Shown: positions 34,805 to 47,759, counted from the stretch's first letter. The stretch is 64,000 nt of DNA from Latrodectus hesperus (GCA_037975125.1 CM075850.1:75604152-75668151), one strand, 5' to 3'. The notes: generated by a model from the letters alone, not told the origin. Made by a program: numbers and translations.

Positions 34805-36064
34805 CATTCTAATTTATATATATGCATACATGTTTAAGAGAAAATGTTGAAATTTTTGCATTGGTTTTATTTATCCAAAATCTTGGTAAATAGCTAACTA
34901 TAAAAATTTGAATGAACTTAAAAATGAATTATAATTAAGGTATTTGAATGAAAAGAAATATTTGCCGATGCCAAAATTGCTAATCTGCTCAACGTACCTT
35001 AAAACAGCAGGAGCATACCTTCAGCAATAAAATTGCTAATTTCGAAACATCAGATAAACTAATTACCCGTTAAGAAAACGCTAATGCTAACATTTTAAAA
35101 TTAGTACCAACAGTTTGACCATTGTTATATATATATACACTTAACATCCCTCTTGATTTCTGATATATAAATATGATTTTGATGTCATTTTGCCATTTTT
35201 CTCTTATTTGCAAACACTTCTCTGTTAAACTAAAATTACTCAATTTTTAAAGGGTGGTTCTACAGATTTTTTATTATTTTTAATAATATTTAAAAATAAG
35301 TTACTGGTTATCAATCACATAATATTAAATCTAGGTTTTTATATAAACCACTTTATAAAACTTTGTATCATTACTTTGCATATTCAAGCGGGCTGCAAAT
35401 AAATTTAAACACAAATTCAAAAGGAATATTTTAAGCAATGTGAATTATTAATTTATTTCGGAATACCATTTGCCATAGTTATCAAAATTAAAACTGTAAA
35501 ATAGTGTTCTCAAAGTGACGGCAACCTATTAAATAAGAGCGTTCTGCTCGTCCGTAAAATATTATATATTCGAAGCACCTGAGAAGAAAAACATTCTAAA
35601 AAGAGTAGAAATTCTCAAATCTTGCAGTTATCGTTCTGTAAGCTGAGATGAAGAGCCTCAGCTCAGGTGATGCATTCATCAATTGAAAATGATTCAAAGT
35701 TACGAAGAGGGTGGCTGTAATTAGGAATTTCGGTTGGCAGAAATATGCTATCGGAAACATATTGCAATAAATCCATCTCACCATTAATCAATAAACTAAG
35801 TCGGCAGATGTAATTTAAATGTTATCTGTTCCGCATTGATTTAGTCGTAAAATTCATTTGCATACTGGTTTTTTATAAACTTTATGGCAGGTGGCAACAT
35901 TTTTGTTAAGTTCTTATGTATATATACTCAACATCTAAGAAGGAATGTCGTTTCATGTGTTAGTTGGTATCTAACATCACTTTCATTTTTTCTCTAACTT
36001 CAACAAAGCATTGTATAATTTTGTATATTGATTACGTGTTCATCACTAGTTTGAAATAAAAATA

Positions 36065-36943
36065 ATGAAGGACACGGAAGAATCCAGATTTGTGATGAAC
36101 TTGCTTCATTTTGTATTCGAAGCACATGAACTTGATTTTCCTGAAATTTACAGTGAGGTATATCCTGATATAAACTATTCTCTGGACACTCATCTTACAC
36201 CTGCTATACGTGAAGGTATTATTGATAATATAGAAAACCTGACTATTGTTTCGAGACGCGTAGATTGTGATGCTGTTGGTGGATTTTATATGAGGCAGCT
36301 AATGGATACTTATAGTGAAGAAAATCTGCTAGACTTCATTAGCTTCAAAGCGCGAGCTTGTTTGTTTGAGGATGATCCTGCTGTTTTAGTTCACGAGTTT
36401 GAGCTTATAATGAATGTCTTTCAAGATGCAATTATATGTGAGAAGTTTACCCCCGATTCCTGGGACGGACTTGAAAAGGCGGCAAAACAGGCAACAGTTA
36501 ATGCCAAAGAAAGATTAACGGCTAATGCTCAGCGCTTGGCATTCGGCAAAAAATTCCCAAAAGTATCAACCAGTTCAGGCTCATCTCTGGACTCTACAGA
36601 TGAGCCAGAATGGAAAAAATCCAAACCAGCCATGACAAGTACATCTAGCAGCGACGGTATGATGGAAACAGGAACTTCATTGGCAGAATTGGAAAAACTA
36701 GAGTTATCCGACTCGTACGATGATAAAATGCTAAAGGTTGAAGAATCTGTTTTCTTAGACGTTCAGGTAAGTAAAAATCAAAGCAAGAAAATTGGAATAT
36801 CTGATGGTACTAATAAAGTATCGGACACTGATACTGAAATGGAGCTGAGTACCAATGTAGAGTCTGGTCATATTATAAAATCTGAAATTGAAAAGGACAC
36901 TCAATACTCTGATGTTGAATATTCTGAAGTCCGAGAAAACTAG
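36065..36943 (+). CDS. Unknown 292-aa protein, copy-B paralogue of the 424-aa protein
   Basis: An intact single-exon frame colinear with 7200-8474. The helical domain (residues ~5-147) is conserved, including the closing FTPDSWDGLEKAA. The first ~65 residues are nearly identical, while residues ~66-150 differ at many positions. Relative to copy A it lacks one codon in the helical domain, has 8 extra codons near KVSDTDTE, and lacks about 139 codons of the acidic tail, rejoining at EKDTQ. All three differences are multiples of three. The start context (AAAATAATG) is the same as in copy A. A possible 3' splice site (TTCATCACTAG) lies just upstream. The downstream AATAAA of copy A is AATAAG here. 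Function unknown; it may be a diverging paralogue or a gene under relaxed constraint. Confidence 0.75.
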   Translation: MKDTEESRFVMNLLHFVFEAHELDFPEIYSEVYPDINYSLDTHLTPAIREGIIDNIENLTIVSRRVDCDAVGGFYMRQLMDTYSEENLLDFISFKARACLFEDDPAVLVHEFELIMNVFQDAIICEKFTPDSWDGLEKAAKQATVNAKERLTANAQRLAFGKKFPKVSTSSGSSLDSTDEPEWKKSKPAMTSTSSSDGMMETGTSLAELEKLELSDSYDDKMLKVEESVFLDVQVSKNQSKKIGISDGTNKVSDTDTEMELSTNVESGHIIKSEIEKDTQYSDVEYSEVREN

Positions 36944-37088
36944 AAATTTAATCTTTTTCAACTTTTATGAAGTAAGATGTTTTAAGAAATGTTTGAAGTA
37001 TTTTTTAATTAAGAGATTTGTGAACTTTGTTTCTTAAACCATAAGCTAAAATGGCTTTGTTTAAAGACGATTGAGTGTTTTACTGTGT

Positions 37089-37094
37089 AATAAG
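37089..37094 (+). terminator. Altered polyadenylation hexamer (AATAAG)
   Basis: Aligned with the AATAAA at 8621-8626 of copy A. A small deletion changes AATAAAATAGG to AATAAG. If the copy-A hexamer is the real signal, copy B must use another. Confidence 0.3.
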
Positions 37095-38917
37095 ATTATA
37101 TTTAAGACGTACGTTTGACTAATTTTTAAGCTGTCACATATACAACATGTAAAAATTTGTTAATTTGTGAAAAATGTTTTTAGTGAATATTTACACTTAT
37201 TAGATATACACTTTTGAAATTTAAAGAATTGCTAATTATATGAAGTTTCTTTTAAAACGGAGTTTTTTGTTGAAGGAAAATTGAAATAATCATGATCAAG
37301 CAAGCAGATAAATATCTTGTAAATAATTCGAATATTTCTTTATTAGCTATAAACGAATCATTTTCTAATTAAACAACAAGTTATCTCTTAAACTTCGTCA
37401 ATTGGTCGAGATAAAATTCCTTTACATTTGTTGAGAATGACAGAATTTGCGGAAATTCAAATATTTCTAAAATTGAAACGAAGTTTTCGTGGCAGGAATT
37501 TAGGTACTTTTCGAACTGAAATTTATGTATTCGAAAGCTATCGTTGAGATACAATTGGAAAAATCAACTAAACTACCTTATAACTGTTAGTGCCTTTCTC
37601 ATATTTTGTATAAATCGTTAAATGTTTCACTTTAACTTAAGGAAAACTTAGGGATATAGTTTTTTTTTTAGTTTACGTTCATAAAACTGTAAGTTTCAAG
37701 GAGGTTGGAAATTAATGCTTGATCCAAAAATTAGGAGCTACGAAACTTAAATTTAAAAACCTATATTCATTATTCCATACTAAGGTTTTGCTAAAGGACG
37801 CAAGAACTTCCGATAGCATCTAATAAATTTCATAAAAAGAAATGTATTGTTATAACATTTAATCTCTTCATAAAGTTCCTTGTGACGACTCAAAAGTAAG
37901 TTTAGGTATTGCTAATCTCATGTCACGTTAAATGATATAAATTTATTAAAATGTGTTATTACTTCCTCGCTGGAAATCTTTTAAAGTATGGAAGTTAGAA
38001 AGGCGGAATGTAGAAAAGGTTTATGAAAATTAGCATCGCAAAAAATCTTCACTTTAATCTCGATAGTTGTTTTAAAGCACAAAACACCTTTCCATATCTT
38101 ATTATATAAATACAATATCAACTCTTAATTTGAATTGGGGAAGCATTGAAAACGTTCTAATTAGTACTGTATATATGAAGTCCGTATTTATTGACACATG
38201 CAGAAAAACTGCAAGTGCATTCATATTTAGATTTTTACTTCAATCATTTAAATTATTTTAAAAACTTTTTTTCATATTGCAACTACTCAGATTTGGTAAC
38301 TTTATGTAAGAACTAGAAATCAAAATTCTTTCGCATCAATCTTCTGCAGAGTTTATTAAAGCTTTCTCAGGATGTCATATTCTAAAAGTATCTTTATTGG
38401 ATTACTCTTAGGAAATGACTTCAACAAAACTGAATCGACTAACACAACTGAAACCAAATGTAAATTTTAAAATTATCAAGTAAAAAACATTTTGTTACAC
38501 TAACTAAATTGAAATATTTTATTACATTTTACAGAAGGAACTTTTGTTTTTAAAATATTAAATATATAAATATACTGTCTTAATATTTTTTGATAATGTT
38601 CATTTCTTTTAAATTAACAATTTGAAAGAAATTAATCAGGTATGATCTTGTAATTATATATATATACACATAATACACACATGCATCCACAGAAGCAAAG
38701 ATTTGACTTATTTCCTGAGAGAACATTTGTTCAAGTAATATCAATAAATACCTAAAGTAAATTTAAAAAACTGGGATTAATATAAAGCCAAATTTTACAA
38801 ATTATAAAACTTGCGATAAATCTTTCTAGAATGTTCATTTCTAATCTAATAACTCTATGAAATGTTTAAAAAATTAGTTAATTTTTATAAAAATGAAATG
38901 TTTTTGTATTTGTTTTT
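37095..38917. other. Intergenic DNA, copy B
   Basis: Aligns with 8627-10462. No gene seen. Confidence 0.6.
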
Positions 38918-39062
38918 ATTTTTGTGCACAAAATGCAATCTGAAGTCGGCTTTCCCCAATCCCATCCTAGATTGTTTGGAATTTGCTTTGGCGGATGTTT
39001 ACCCATGTCCGCTTTTGATGCTCGCTTTCGCTAGGGTTCACGGTGTCATGGATCTGATCTAG
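38918..39062 (+). pseudogene. LINE C-terminus fossil truncated by the copy-B deletion
   Basis: Carries CTKC, ILDCLEFALADVYPCPLLML and VMDLI, the same as the end of the fossil at 20018-20481. Its upstream part is removed. The preceding bases (38862-38917) are intergenic sequence matching copy A near 10400-10462, so the 66-residue open frame across the join is accidental. Confidence 0.8.
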
Positions 39063-40760
39063 CTGCCGCTAGATCCCTGAAGGATTGGAAACAGCAGCAA
39101 CAACATTTTTCAAGAATGTTTGTAACGAGTCATTATTTTTGTTTAAAATAAGAAAAGAATGGAGTAAGGTGAGATGTCTTATGACAATTTTATTACAAAT
39201 TGCGATGCGCGTTGACAAATTTTTAATAAAGGTGAAATTTAAAAATTTCGTTATAAAATAGGTATAACAATAGCTGTAGGTAATAAATACAAGACAGGTT
39301 GCCATTTCAGTTTTTGCACATTTATTTTTTGTTCTTAAATTTATATTTATGTAATCATTCATCTTTTGCTTTGAAAAGAAATATTTCTTTCAAATATTTC
39401 ACTACACTATGTTGACAAAAATATCACGAATAAAATATTAATAAAAGATATTAACAATCAAATATCAATTATTTCAATTCAACTAATAAAATTTAAACTG
39501 TAGGATTAAAAAATTCAATTCATAAGAATGAATTAAATTTTAAAGGTTACTTTTCATAATTAAATGCAGCTTTACTTTTTAATAAATTTAAGGTTTACAA
39601 ATATTTTGTTGCCTGAATTTGATCTCGAATTATCCAACATAATTCAAAGGAGTATTTCTTAACCGTACTGTCTTTTGAAATTTAAATTTTAATAAAGAAT
39701 TACGTCCATATGCTTTATTGGCATTACATATAAATTTATTTTTAGAATATTAACAAGTAAAATCAAAGAAATACTTTATTTGCAAATATAGAAAATTTTT
39801 ATGTAAAAACATTCACTACTTTAAAAACTGTGCTTAAACTAACTGTGCTGTTCTTAACAGTGTGTTAAAACGTTGTGTCCTTATACGTGATCTATAACTG
39901 CATTTTATTCATGACTGTGTCTCCCAATTTTAATTCAATTGAATCAAATGTAAGGCTAAAGAATTCGTGCTGCTTTAAAATAGTTTAGCATATGCTTCTT
40001 TTCGAAGAGCTCTCAACTTTAGTGCAGTTCATTAAGGGCACAGTCCTGATACCATCTTGAATTTAAATCATGTGTGTGGCAGCTATTATTTAAAACACGC
40101 GACTTTAAATGTGTTAAATGTTTTCTCTGTCTTAACATTTGCTTCATTTGAATATCACGAAATAAGTTGTAGAAACTTTGTAAGTCTAAAGTAAACTATG
40201 TAACGCATCGTTCTGAAGTAAAGCAGCCACTATTTCGATGCTGCATAGCACGAGGACAGCTTGTTTCAAATAAAATTCTTAAATGCTTCTTATGAATGAA
40301 ATTAACTCTCTCTTACAGTTATCTATTTTATATATTTCTTGTCAGTAATTGTGGTTATTATTGTTTGAATCGATTGTCAACAAATTATTTATCTTATAGA
40401 TAATAAAAGAATTATTAACTGAAACATTTTAAAGGATTCTCTATACACGTTTTGTGTTTTTTTATTAATATCTGATTTTCTTCTTTAATCAATTTTAAAC
40501 TAGAAATTGGAAAATTATAATGTAACTGAGCTCTATGTTCATGAAATTTGTTGCTATGTTTATATCATGATTAAATGCTTGCTGGGGAAGAATATGTAGG
40601 TATTAAATTTAACAAAAACAGATTTCACTATTGTTTTTACCTTATTCTGATTAACTATGAAATCATTTTCTAGAATAAAAATATATTTAATTTCACTATA
40701 TTGGTTACAGTAATATACAAGTGAAAAAATAATATAACTTTCAAATATATATGTATACTG

Positions 40761-41126
40761 AACTGTAAATTTATAAAATTCTTCAATTATACACAAGTTT
40801 TTAAAAATATTCCAGCTTCTTATTAGAACATAATAATTGACGTATCATTTTGAAAAATTCTATATGAATGATATTTGTAACTTATGCAATGAGATAAGCA
40901 CATATTTTAATCGATTAAGAAAAAGAATACAATACTATTGACTTGATCAATTTCTGCTTATTATAACCGATATGTAAATATATAAATTTTTTATAATAAA
41001 AATTTTTTGCCAACAGTTAAAAATGATGAGTATGATTAGAATAAGTGATAACATCTAGGGAGTTACCAGTGATAATAAAATAAAACTACATCCCTGTTGT
41101 CTAAACTGTCAGTTATTTATAGTTAA
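40761..41126 (+). repeat. Single copy-B counterpart of the copy-A local tandem repeat
   Basis: Aligns to both 22342-22731 and 22754-23115. Only one unit is present here. Confidence 0.8.
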
Positions 41127-41659
41127 AATATTAACGTGTAAACTAATATTTTAAAAGCAATTTAATGAAAATTTAAATTTAAGTAACAACGTAACAAGAA
41201 AAAAAGATACTAGTTCTTATTCTTATTGTTATAATACTTTTATTTGACATCTTTTAAGAATCATTTAACATTTTCAAAGTTTTCAATTCATGAAATGTTG
41301 CTTGCATAGGAAATTTGCTTTTTCTTTCTTTATATTTATGGTTCTTTTAGTTGACATTTTGTATCAGTGAAGAATTGTGTAATTTCTCATTAATAACACG
41401 AGTTCTTTTAATTCGTTTATACGGTATAGTCCGAAAATATTAATTATATATTAACATTCATGAAGTTGGATTATTATGCGTTAAATATTGTTTTAATAGG
41501 TATTTCAATCGTCTCTAAAATATTGAACTACTTATTGAATAATACTATAAATTCTAAGCACTTCTCTCAGATGTTAATACAAACGTCGTGTACAATGTTG
41601 TCACACTCACGAAAGATAATCGATTGATAAGTAGAAGGAAGTAATGTGGCCTGACAAAT

Positions 41660-41960
41660 CAACTTTTTGACTTTCCCAACAACAAGACGCGTGGACATTT
41701 GTTGGAAATCTGCACAAGTATATGATCATGATTGCTACATTCATCTGTCCAAGTATGGAGGTGGATCTGTCTTGATATGGACAGCTGTGTTGTGGTTTTC
41801 TGTGAGACCAATCTTAACCCAGGAAGAAGGGATCAGTGGACAGAAGTACAGTGAAAATTTGGATGACCAGGTCCATTATAGATTGGATTTTACAGGAACA
41901 TTGCAGCTATCAATGCAGTGGCAACAAAATATGTGTTACGAAATACAAAAATGTCCTTAA
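41660..41960 (+). pseudogene. Fossil Tc1/mariner-type transposase fragment, copy B
   Basis: Encodes a 97-residue open stretch with GGGSVLIWTAVLWFSV, PILTQEEGISGQKYSENL and DQVHYRLD, matching the central catalytic part of Tc1-type transposases. It is colinear with 23690-24005. It keeps a longer frame than copy A by chance; there is no start domain and no terminal repeats. Confidence 0.7.
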
Positions 41961-44517
41961 ATATTTGTTTTGGAACGCAGTTTCTCAAAATCCCAATGAC
42001 TGAACTATTATAATCTATTATAGATAATTTACTACGGAAACAATAACTTTCACTAACATATCTCTCAAATTCATTTCACCTCCAAAGAATCCCCATACGT
42101 TCAGAGAATGGTACAATATTCCCCTGAACGCCATTCAGGACTTATATAAATTGATTCCTATCCGAATTGAAGCTGTATTACATGAAAAAGGAAATTATGC
42201 ACCATATTAGTAATGCAATCGTATAAATCTAAGATGTTGCCATTATTTTGTTAAACACTATACATAAATGTGGAGATACGAAAACTTGTTTACTGTGTTA
42301 ATTATTACTAACTATTGATTTTAAGCATTTAAGTTCAGTTTACATTCGTTCTTCTGTGTGTATTAGGTAATGTGGGTCTTGTTTAGAAACCTTTTTTATT
42401 GATGTTTAAATATTTCTTAAATATTTAAAGATTATTATGTGTTATGAAAAATAAAATGACTTCTTCAAATATTGTTTTCAATTAATCTCATAATTCATGT
42501 TGTTAAAATAATCTCAAAATTCCTAATGTTAAAGGAACTAATTAATTTACTTTTACTTTTGAGTGACAAACTTTTTTTTTACGAAGAAAAATTCCCTTAT
42601 GAAAAAAATATATTTATATTTTATACAGAATATATATTATAAAAATAAATTTAAAAGAATGCAAGTTGTGTGTTTACATTTTCTAATACTTTCAAAGAAA
42701 ATAAATGTTAAACTAAGCATTTTACTAAAATTGCGTTTTTGTTTGATTAGAAAACAAATTTTTCCATATATTTTATGAAACTTTTTTTTATATCGATGCA
42801 ACTGTTTGAAATGATCCTAATTTTATCTATATTTTCTCATTATTGCTAGAAGGGCAATCATTAGTTCTTGCATTTGCACCTGGAAACCGAAAAGAAAATT
42901 GTCGTGTCTCCAATATTAAGAAAATATAGGTTTGGATATCAATACTAAAGAGAATATAGAGACTTACATCCGCATACACAGTTTCCGATATTATGTCTGT
43001 CACCGAAAATTATTGGATAACATGTTTGTATCGGAGATACTCTTTTCTTTTTCCACCATTTAAATCAAAAGTGCCTGTAGATATGACATCAAAACCTTTT
43101 GTCATAAAACAGTTCAATCGCTCTCTTTTAAAATATATTTTAAAAGTATCGTTATCTTAAAAATCAGATATGCGAAATAAATGCCAGTTAATCTTTTAAA
43201 AACAAAAAGTTGCATTATTGTGTGGATCCAGTTGTAGAAATTCATGATAAGCTAATATTTATTCTACATTCAGATAAATAATATTCTGAAGTATAGATAA
43301 ATAAACTTGTGATATAAGGCACATATATGTTTAATATAACACTGGAAAAATAATTTATAGAACATAAATAAAAAATAATATAAAAATAATGTGATTATTA
43401 TTTACTAAAAATAAAAGCACAGTTGAGATAAAACTATAATGGTAATACTGTTTTCAAATGTCAGCTAAAGCTATTCTTTTAACCTTAAAATAGTATACTT
43501 TTTAAAAAATAGCTCGGATTGTTTAGGAAACATTAATACCGTACATTTTGTTTCCATTTTAAATTATATATTAGGCATATTTATGGCATTGGAAAAATAT
43601 CTTCGATTTAAGTTACCCGCACAATTTATTGTCAGTCGTTACACTATTTCACTCAATTGCAATAGACAAACACATGAGCAAAAATGAATTTTGAATTCAA
43701 TCTCAACTTATGAAGCAGCAACTAGCTAAAAGATGCCCGGCTCTCTATGTTCAATAAATTGCTTAATAGTTTTTTGTGTAGTTTAACTCATGAAGAGATG
43801 GTAGTAGTGACTTAAAACATATGCATCACACACATTTGATATCCTTTGTAGAATAAATGTGATAGCGGAATAGCTAGTGAATAGTTATCATCAATTTATC
43901 AGTTTGTGAGTTGCATACTCATATTGAGCTGAAATACTTGTAGAGTCTTGAAGTAAACATATTTTAAGTTTTATTTAAATTAGGTCTAATACAAAAAAGT
44001 AAAGCATAGAGCAAACCAGTTTGCCTTTTATCAATTTGTCAATAATGTGATCTTGAGTAAAGTCAATCAAATTACAGCTTTTGAATGTTCTATTACTCAA
44101 GCCAGTCGATTATGACAATTTGACTTTTTACATTCATTCTCCAATTTTTAATTGCTTTTAATGTATCCAGTTTGCTTTCTATACCTTGACTTGTGGTTGT
44201 AAGTTTATAGTATACAGAATGCTCGATATAGCAACCAATTTCCAAACTTCCATCTCATCACTGGTCCTTTGGTCCAAAAATTCACTATATATTTAGTTCT
44301 AATCCTTATTTATTAATAAGGAACACTTTTTGCAGGCCATTCTTATAGCATTCAATAACAACTAGTTATTGACAGTTGGATTCGTCTAAATTTGATTAAA
44401 GCGTAACTAATATACTTTTTCTTGTATACAAATCTCTGATTTATTTTTATTAGACATATCTTATGAATGCAATGAAAAATAGAGGAAACTCTTAAATGCT
44501 TTTCAGTTAGTTGAATA
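41961..44517. other. Intergenic DNA, end of copy B
   Basis: Aligns with 24006-26984 apart from the SINE and the ~205-bp segment missing here. No gene seen. Confidence 0.6.
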
Positions 44518-45755
44518 ATGGTCTCATAAAAATTGCTTGATTCATGGGACTACTAAAAGTAGTCTTACTAGTAAGCCTTATAACAATGAAAATGAAATTA
44601 GATTTTAAAGACAATTTCACAGTCAAGAATGCTGTTATTATTTTCCATTTAGTTGAAAAATATTCAATATTGCTATCACTTTTCAATAATTGGAAATAAT
44701 ACTAAGTTAAGTAAAATTAAGATTAGTGTTCTTGACTAAATTGTCTCTAAATTATTTTGAGTAAAACTTATATGTGTTGAATGACTATTAAAATCAATTT
44801 AAAAATTGAAATTGAGATAGAAAAAACTAATTTTTAAGTAAAAAAGGAAATCATTGTTTTAAGATTTGAATTATAAAGAAAACTCGTTCGTAAGTAATTT
44901 TTTTAATTAAAGCATTTTATCTGATATTTAAATACTTTTGTGCGTGACACATTTAATTTCTCAAGTTATGGTAAATACTTGGATAATCCTACAGTTCCCA
45001 ATGTTATCACAAAATGTATAATCTATAATCAATCCTTAACCTAATTTTTTTAAGCGAATAACAACATACAATAAAGATAAATACATGCATATTCACCAAT
45101 GGCCATTAAAGTTGCAATACACTTTGAGTTTGGACTGCAGAAATGTTACGAATGCCAATAATTAGCTTTTCAACGCATTGGCATAAAATAAGTGTTAATA
45201 GTGATGCCCAAAATACATTTAAAAGAAAAAATTGAATAGCAAACCTTTCGTGCACAAAAATTGTATTTGAATTTGAATGTTTTATGAAGTTTTTGTGTTT
45301 GATATAAAAGAAGAAATGCTATATATATATAACCTTATGTTATAGTTTTAAATACACACCTTGTTAATCAATGTTACAGTAACTATAACATAATTTATAA
45401 ATATGATAAATACATAAGAACATTTAATAAATACTTTTATTTAGAAAAAATTTTGTTATTAGTAGTATGAAAAAATAGTTTAAATAAAAATTAGTTTAAT
45501 TATAAATTTAAAAAATATTGAATTTGATAAGATTATACTCGTTTAGTAATGATAATTTATCTTATTAGAAATTTTAAATAACAACTTGCATATATATTAT
45601 TGCTTACAAATTAGCTATAACTGCTAATTTAATGTTTGCAAATATTGATGTTTAGGTATAAAATCCAGAACTTCTCTTATAAGTTGAGCTGGTAGCTGAA
45701 TAGAGTTTGATTCAGTTGTTAGAAGACTCGACGCTCATTTTGAAGCTGTTTTTCT

Positions 45756-45757
<2 letters not shown>
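44518..45757. other. Unique intergenic DNA right of the duplication
   Basis: Homology to copy A ends at 44517. No gene seen. A short GAGCTGGTAGCTGAAT string near 45686 resembles the start of the SINE at 24186 but is too short to call. Confidence 0.6.

Positions 45758-45846
<89 letters not shown>
45758..45846. repeat. (AT)n microsatellite
   Basis: About 88 bases of uninterrupted AT dinucleotide. Confidence 0.95.
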
Positions 45847-45849
<3 letters not shown>

Positions 45850-47541
45850 TTTGAAGTACATATTAAATTATTTCGGGATGAATAAGCTTTTTTGTACAAA
45901 AAGAGACAGAAAATTAGCAAAATAATATTTCATTATTACTTAACTTCAAGACAATTTTACTAAAATTTTTAATTGCATTTGTGAAAATGAAATATGATAA
46001 AACATTAAAAACTTACTTCATACGTTTACGATAAAATGCTTTATGTACATGAAAGCATTTTACCAAATAAGTCTATAATTTAGTTGAAAATTTCGTATAA
46101 TCTATAAAATATAAATTTCATTCAAAGTACACAAAATATCAATCTAGTTTCGATTATTTGATTTTACTTTTCATCTTATAATCATTTTATAGCTCCTGGT
46201 AGTTTGATTTTTTTGAAATTTTATACCTTCACAATATTTTCTATTTCCTAAGATATGAGTAATAGTCAAGGAAATAGAATATATACATACTTCTAGCTTT
46301 TTATCACCAGAAGTTTGAAAAATCACGATGAAGACTTTATTTTACATCACATCTATCCTATTTATGGTTAAATCTTCGGAGACTCATAATGTTTTTTTTT
46401 TATCCTTTTTCTAAGGGAAGCGATGCGAAAAGGAAACCTTTTTATTCCCTTTGCCTTCCCAATACTATGACCACTTTTAGATAAATGTATAAAGAGTGAA
46501 AAAAAATACTTTTATATATCTTTATATCACAATTTGCTAAAAAAAATTCCTAAAGCATTTATTTTCACCCTAAAGTGAAAAATATAGTTTTATTGCAAAT
46601 TATTAAACTTTTACTTTTTCTGACTTATTGTTCGAAAGTTAGAAGTTTATTATCAGGAAAAATGTGTAGTTTCACACAAAATTGAACGAAAAAATAAAAT
46701 TCAATTTGGTTTTTGAATTTTTGGGCAAGAACTTATTTATATTTGATGAATTCCAAATTGTATTCGATGAAAATAATATTTGATGAATTAAAATCAAACT
46801 TAGTTTTTCGTATCATGAAATTTTATAATGGAGGAATAAAATTCTCATTTCTCATATCTTTAATACATTGAGTAAACATTTTTACAAAGCATTTACATTA
46901 AACAAAATTTCAATTAAAGAATTGATTTAATAAGATGAATCGTGATTTAATAAGATAAATACAGTGATTTTATAAAATTTTATGATCACGTTTCATAATT
47001 ATACTTTATATGAACTACAGGCTTTTGATATTGTGATAAAACATTTTTCAATTAAAAAATGCGTAAAGCTAACACAATTAAATCTATTTATATACACATT
47101 TTAATGCCCCATAATACTTAACACACTTATATTATATAAATTTATTTTACATTCTAAATGCTAAATTGAGAATATATATTCCTGAATTTCAACCATACTA
47201 TATAGATATTAGTAAAACAAAAACACCTTGAATGCATTAGGAAAAAATGCTGAAAATTGGAAAAAAAGACATAAGTAAACAATAAAAGATATCTATCATG
47301 AGATGACAAATAAAGTGATTACATCGTTTGCTCAAATATCTTGGGTTAGCTTTGATGGCAAGGCATTCAACACACACAGGTACAAACTTAAAGATGGGTG
47401 TGTTGTTTTCTCTGAAATTTATCTTTTTCTCTCAATTATTTGTCTCAATAAATCTTATAAATAGGTCTGTGTAACCGGAGTTTAATCATATACCAAACGA
47501 AAATATTTTTATCAGCGAAAGATTCAGAGACAAAGCCTGGA
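45847..47541. other. Intergenic DNA
   Basis: No coding or repeat feature recognised. Confidence 0.6.
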
Positions 47542-47609
47542 ATAATATATATATATATATATATAGATATATATGTGTGTATATATATATGTGTGTATAT
47601 ATATATGTG

Positions 47610-47640
<31 letters not shown>

Positions 47641-47707
47641 GTATATATATATCTGTATATATATATATGTATATATATATGTATATATGTATATATATAT
47701 ATATATT

Positions 47708-47757
<50 letters not shown>
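47542..47757. repeat. Compound (AT)n/(GT)n microsatellite
   Basis: AT dinucleotides interrupted by GTGTGT, GATAT, CTGT and single GT steps in the left two-thirds, then a pure AT run. All reading frames through it are low-complexity artefacts. Confidence 0.95.

Positions 47758-47759
<2 letters not shown>

Larger units (their letters stand above)
26985..44517 (+). repeat. Segmental tandem duplication, copy B (right unit)
   Basis: Direct repeat of 3328-26984, starting exactly where copy A ends. Relative to copy A it has gained a LINE (27149-32503) and a non-homologous stretch with a Tc1 fragment (33772-34819). It has lost the counterparts of 4758-5964, of 10463-20332 and of about 26468-26675. 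Where alignable, the two copies differ by scattered substitutions and many small indels; my by-eye impression is roughly 90-95% identity. The right end is sharp at 44517: copy A continues into copy B here, whereas copy B continues into unique sequence. Confidence 0.93.

Noticed and set aside
38862..39062. A 66-residue frame ending in VMDLI as a small gene
   Set aside because: It is a chance fusion of intergenic DNA with a truncated LINE fossil at the copy-B deletion join.
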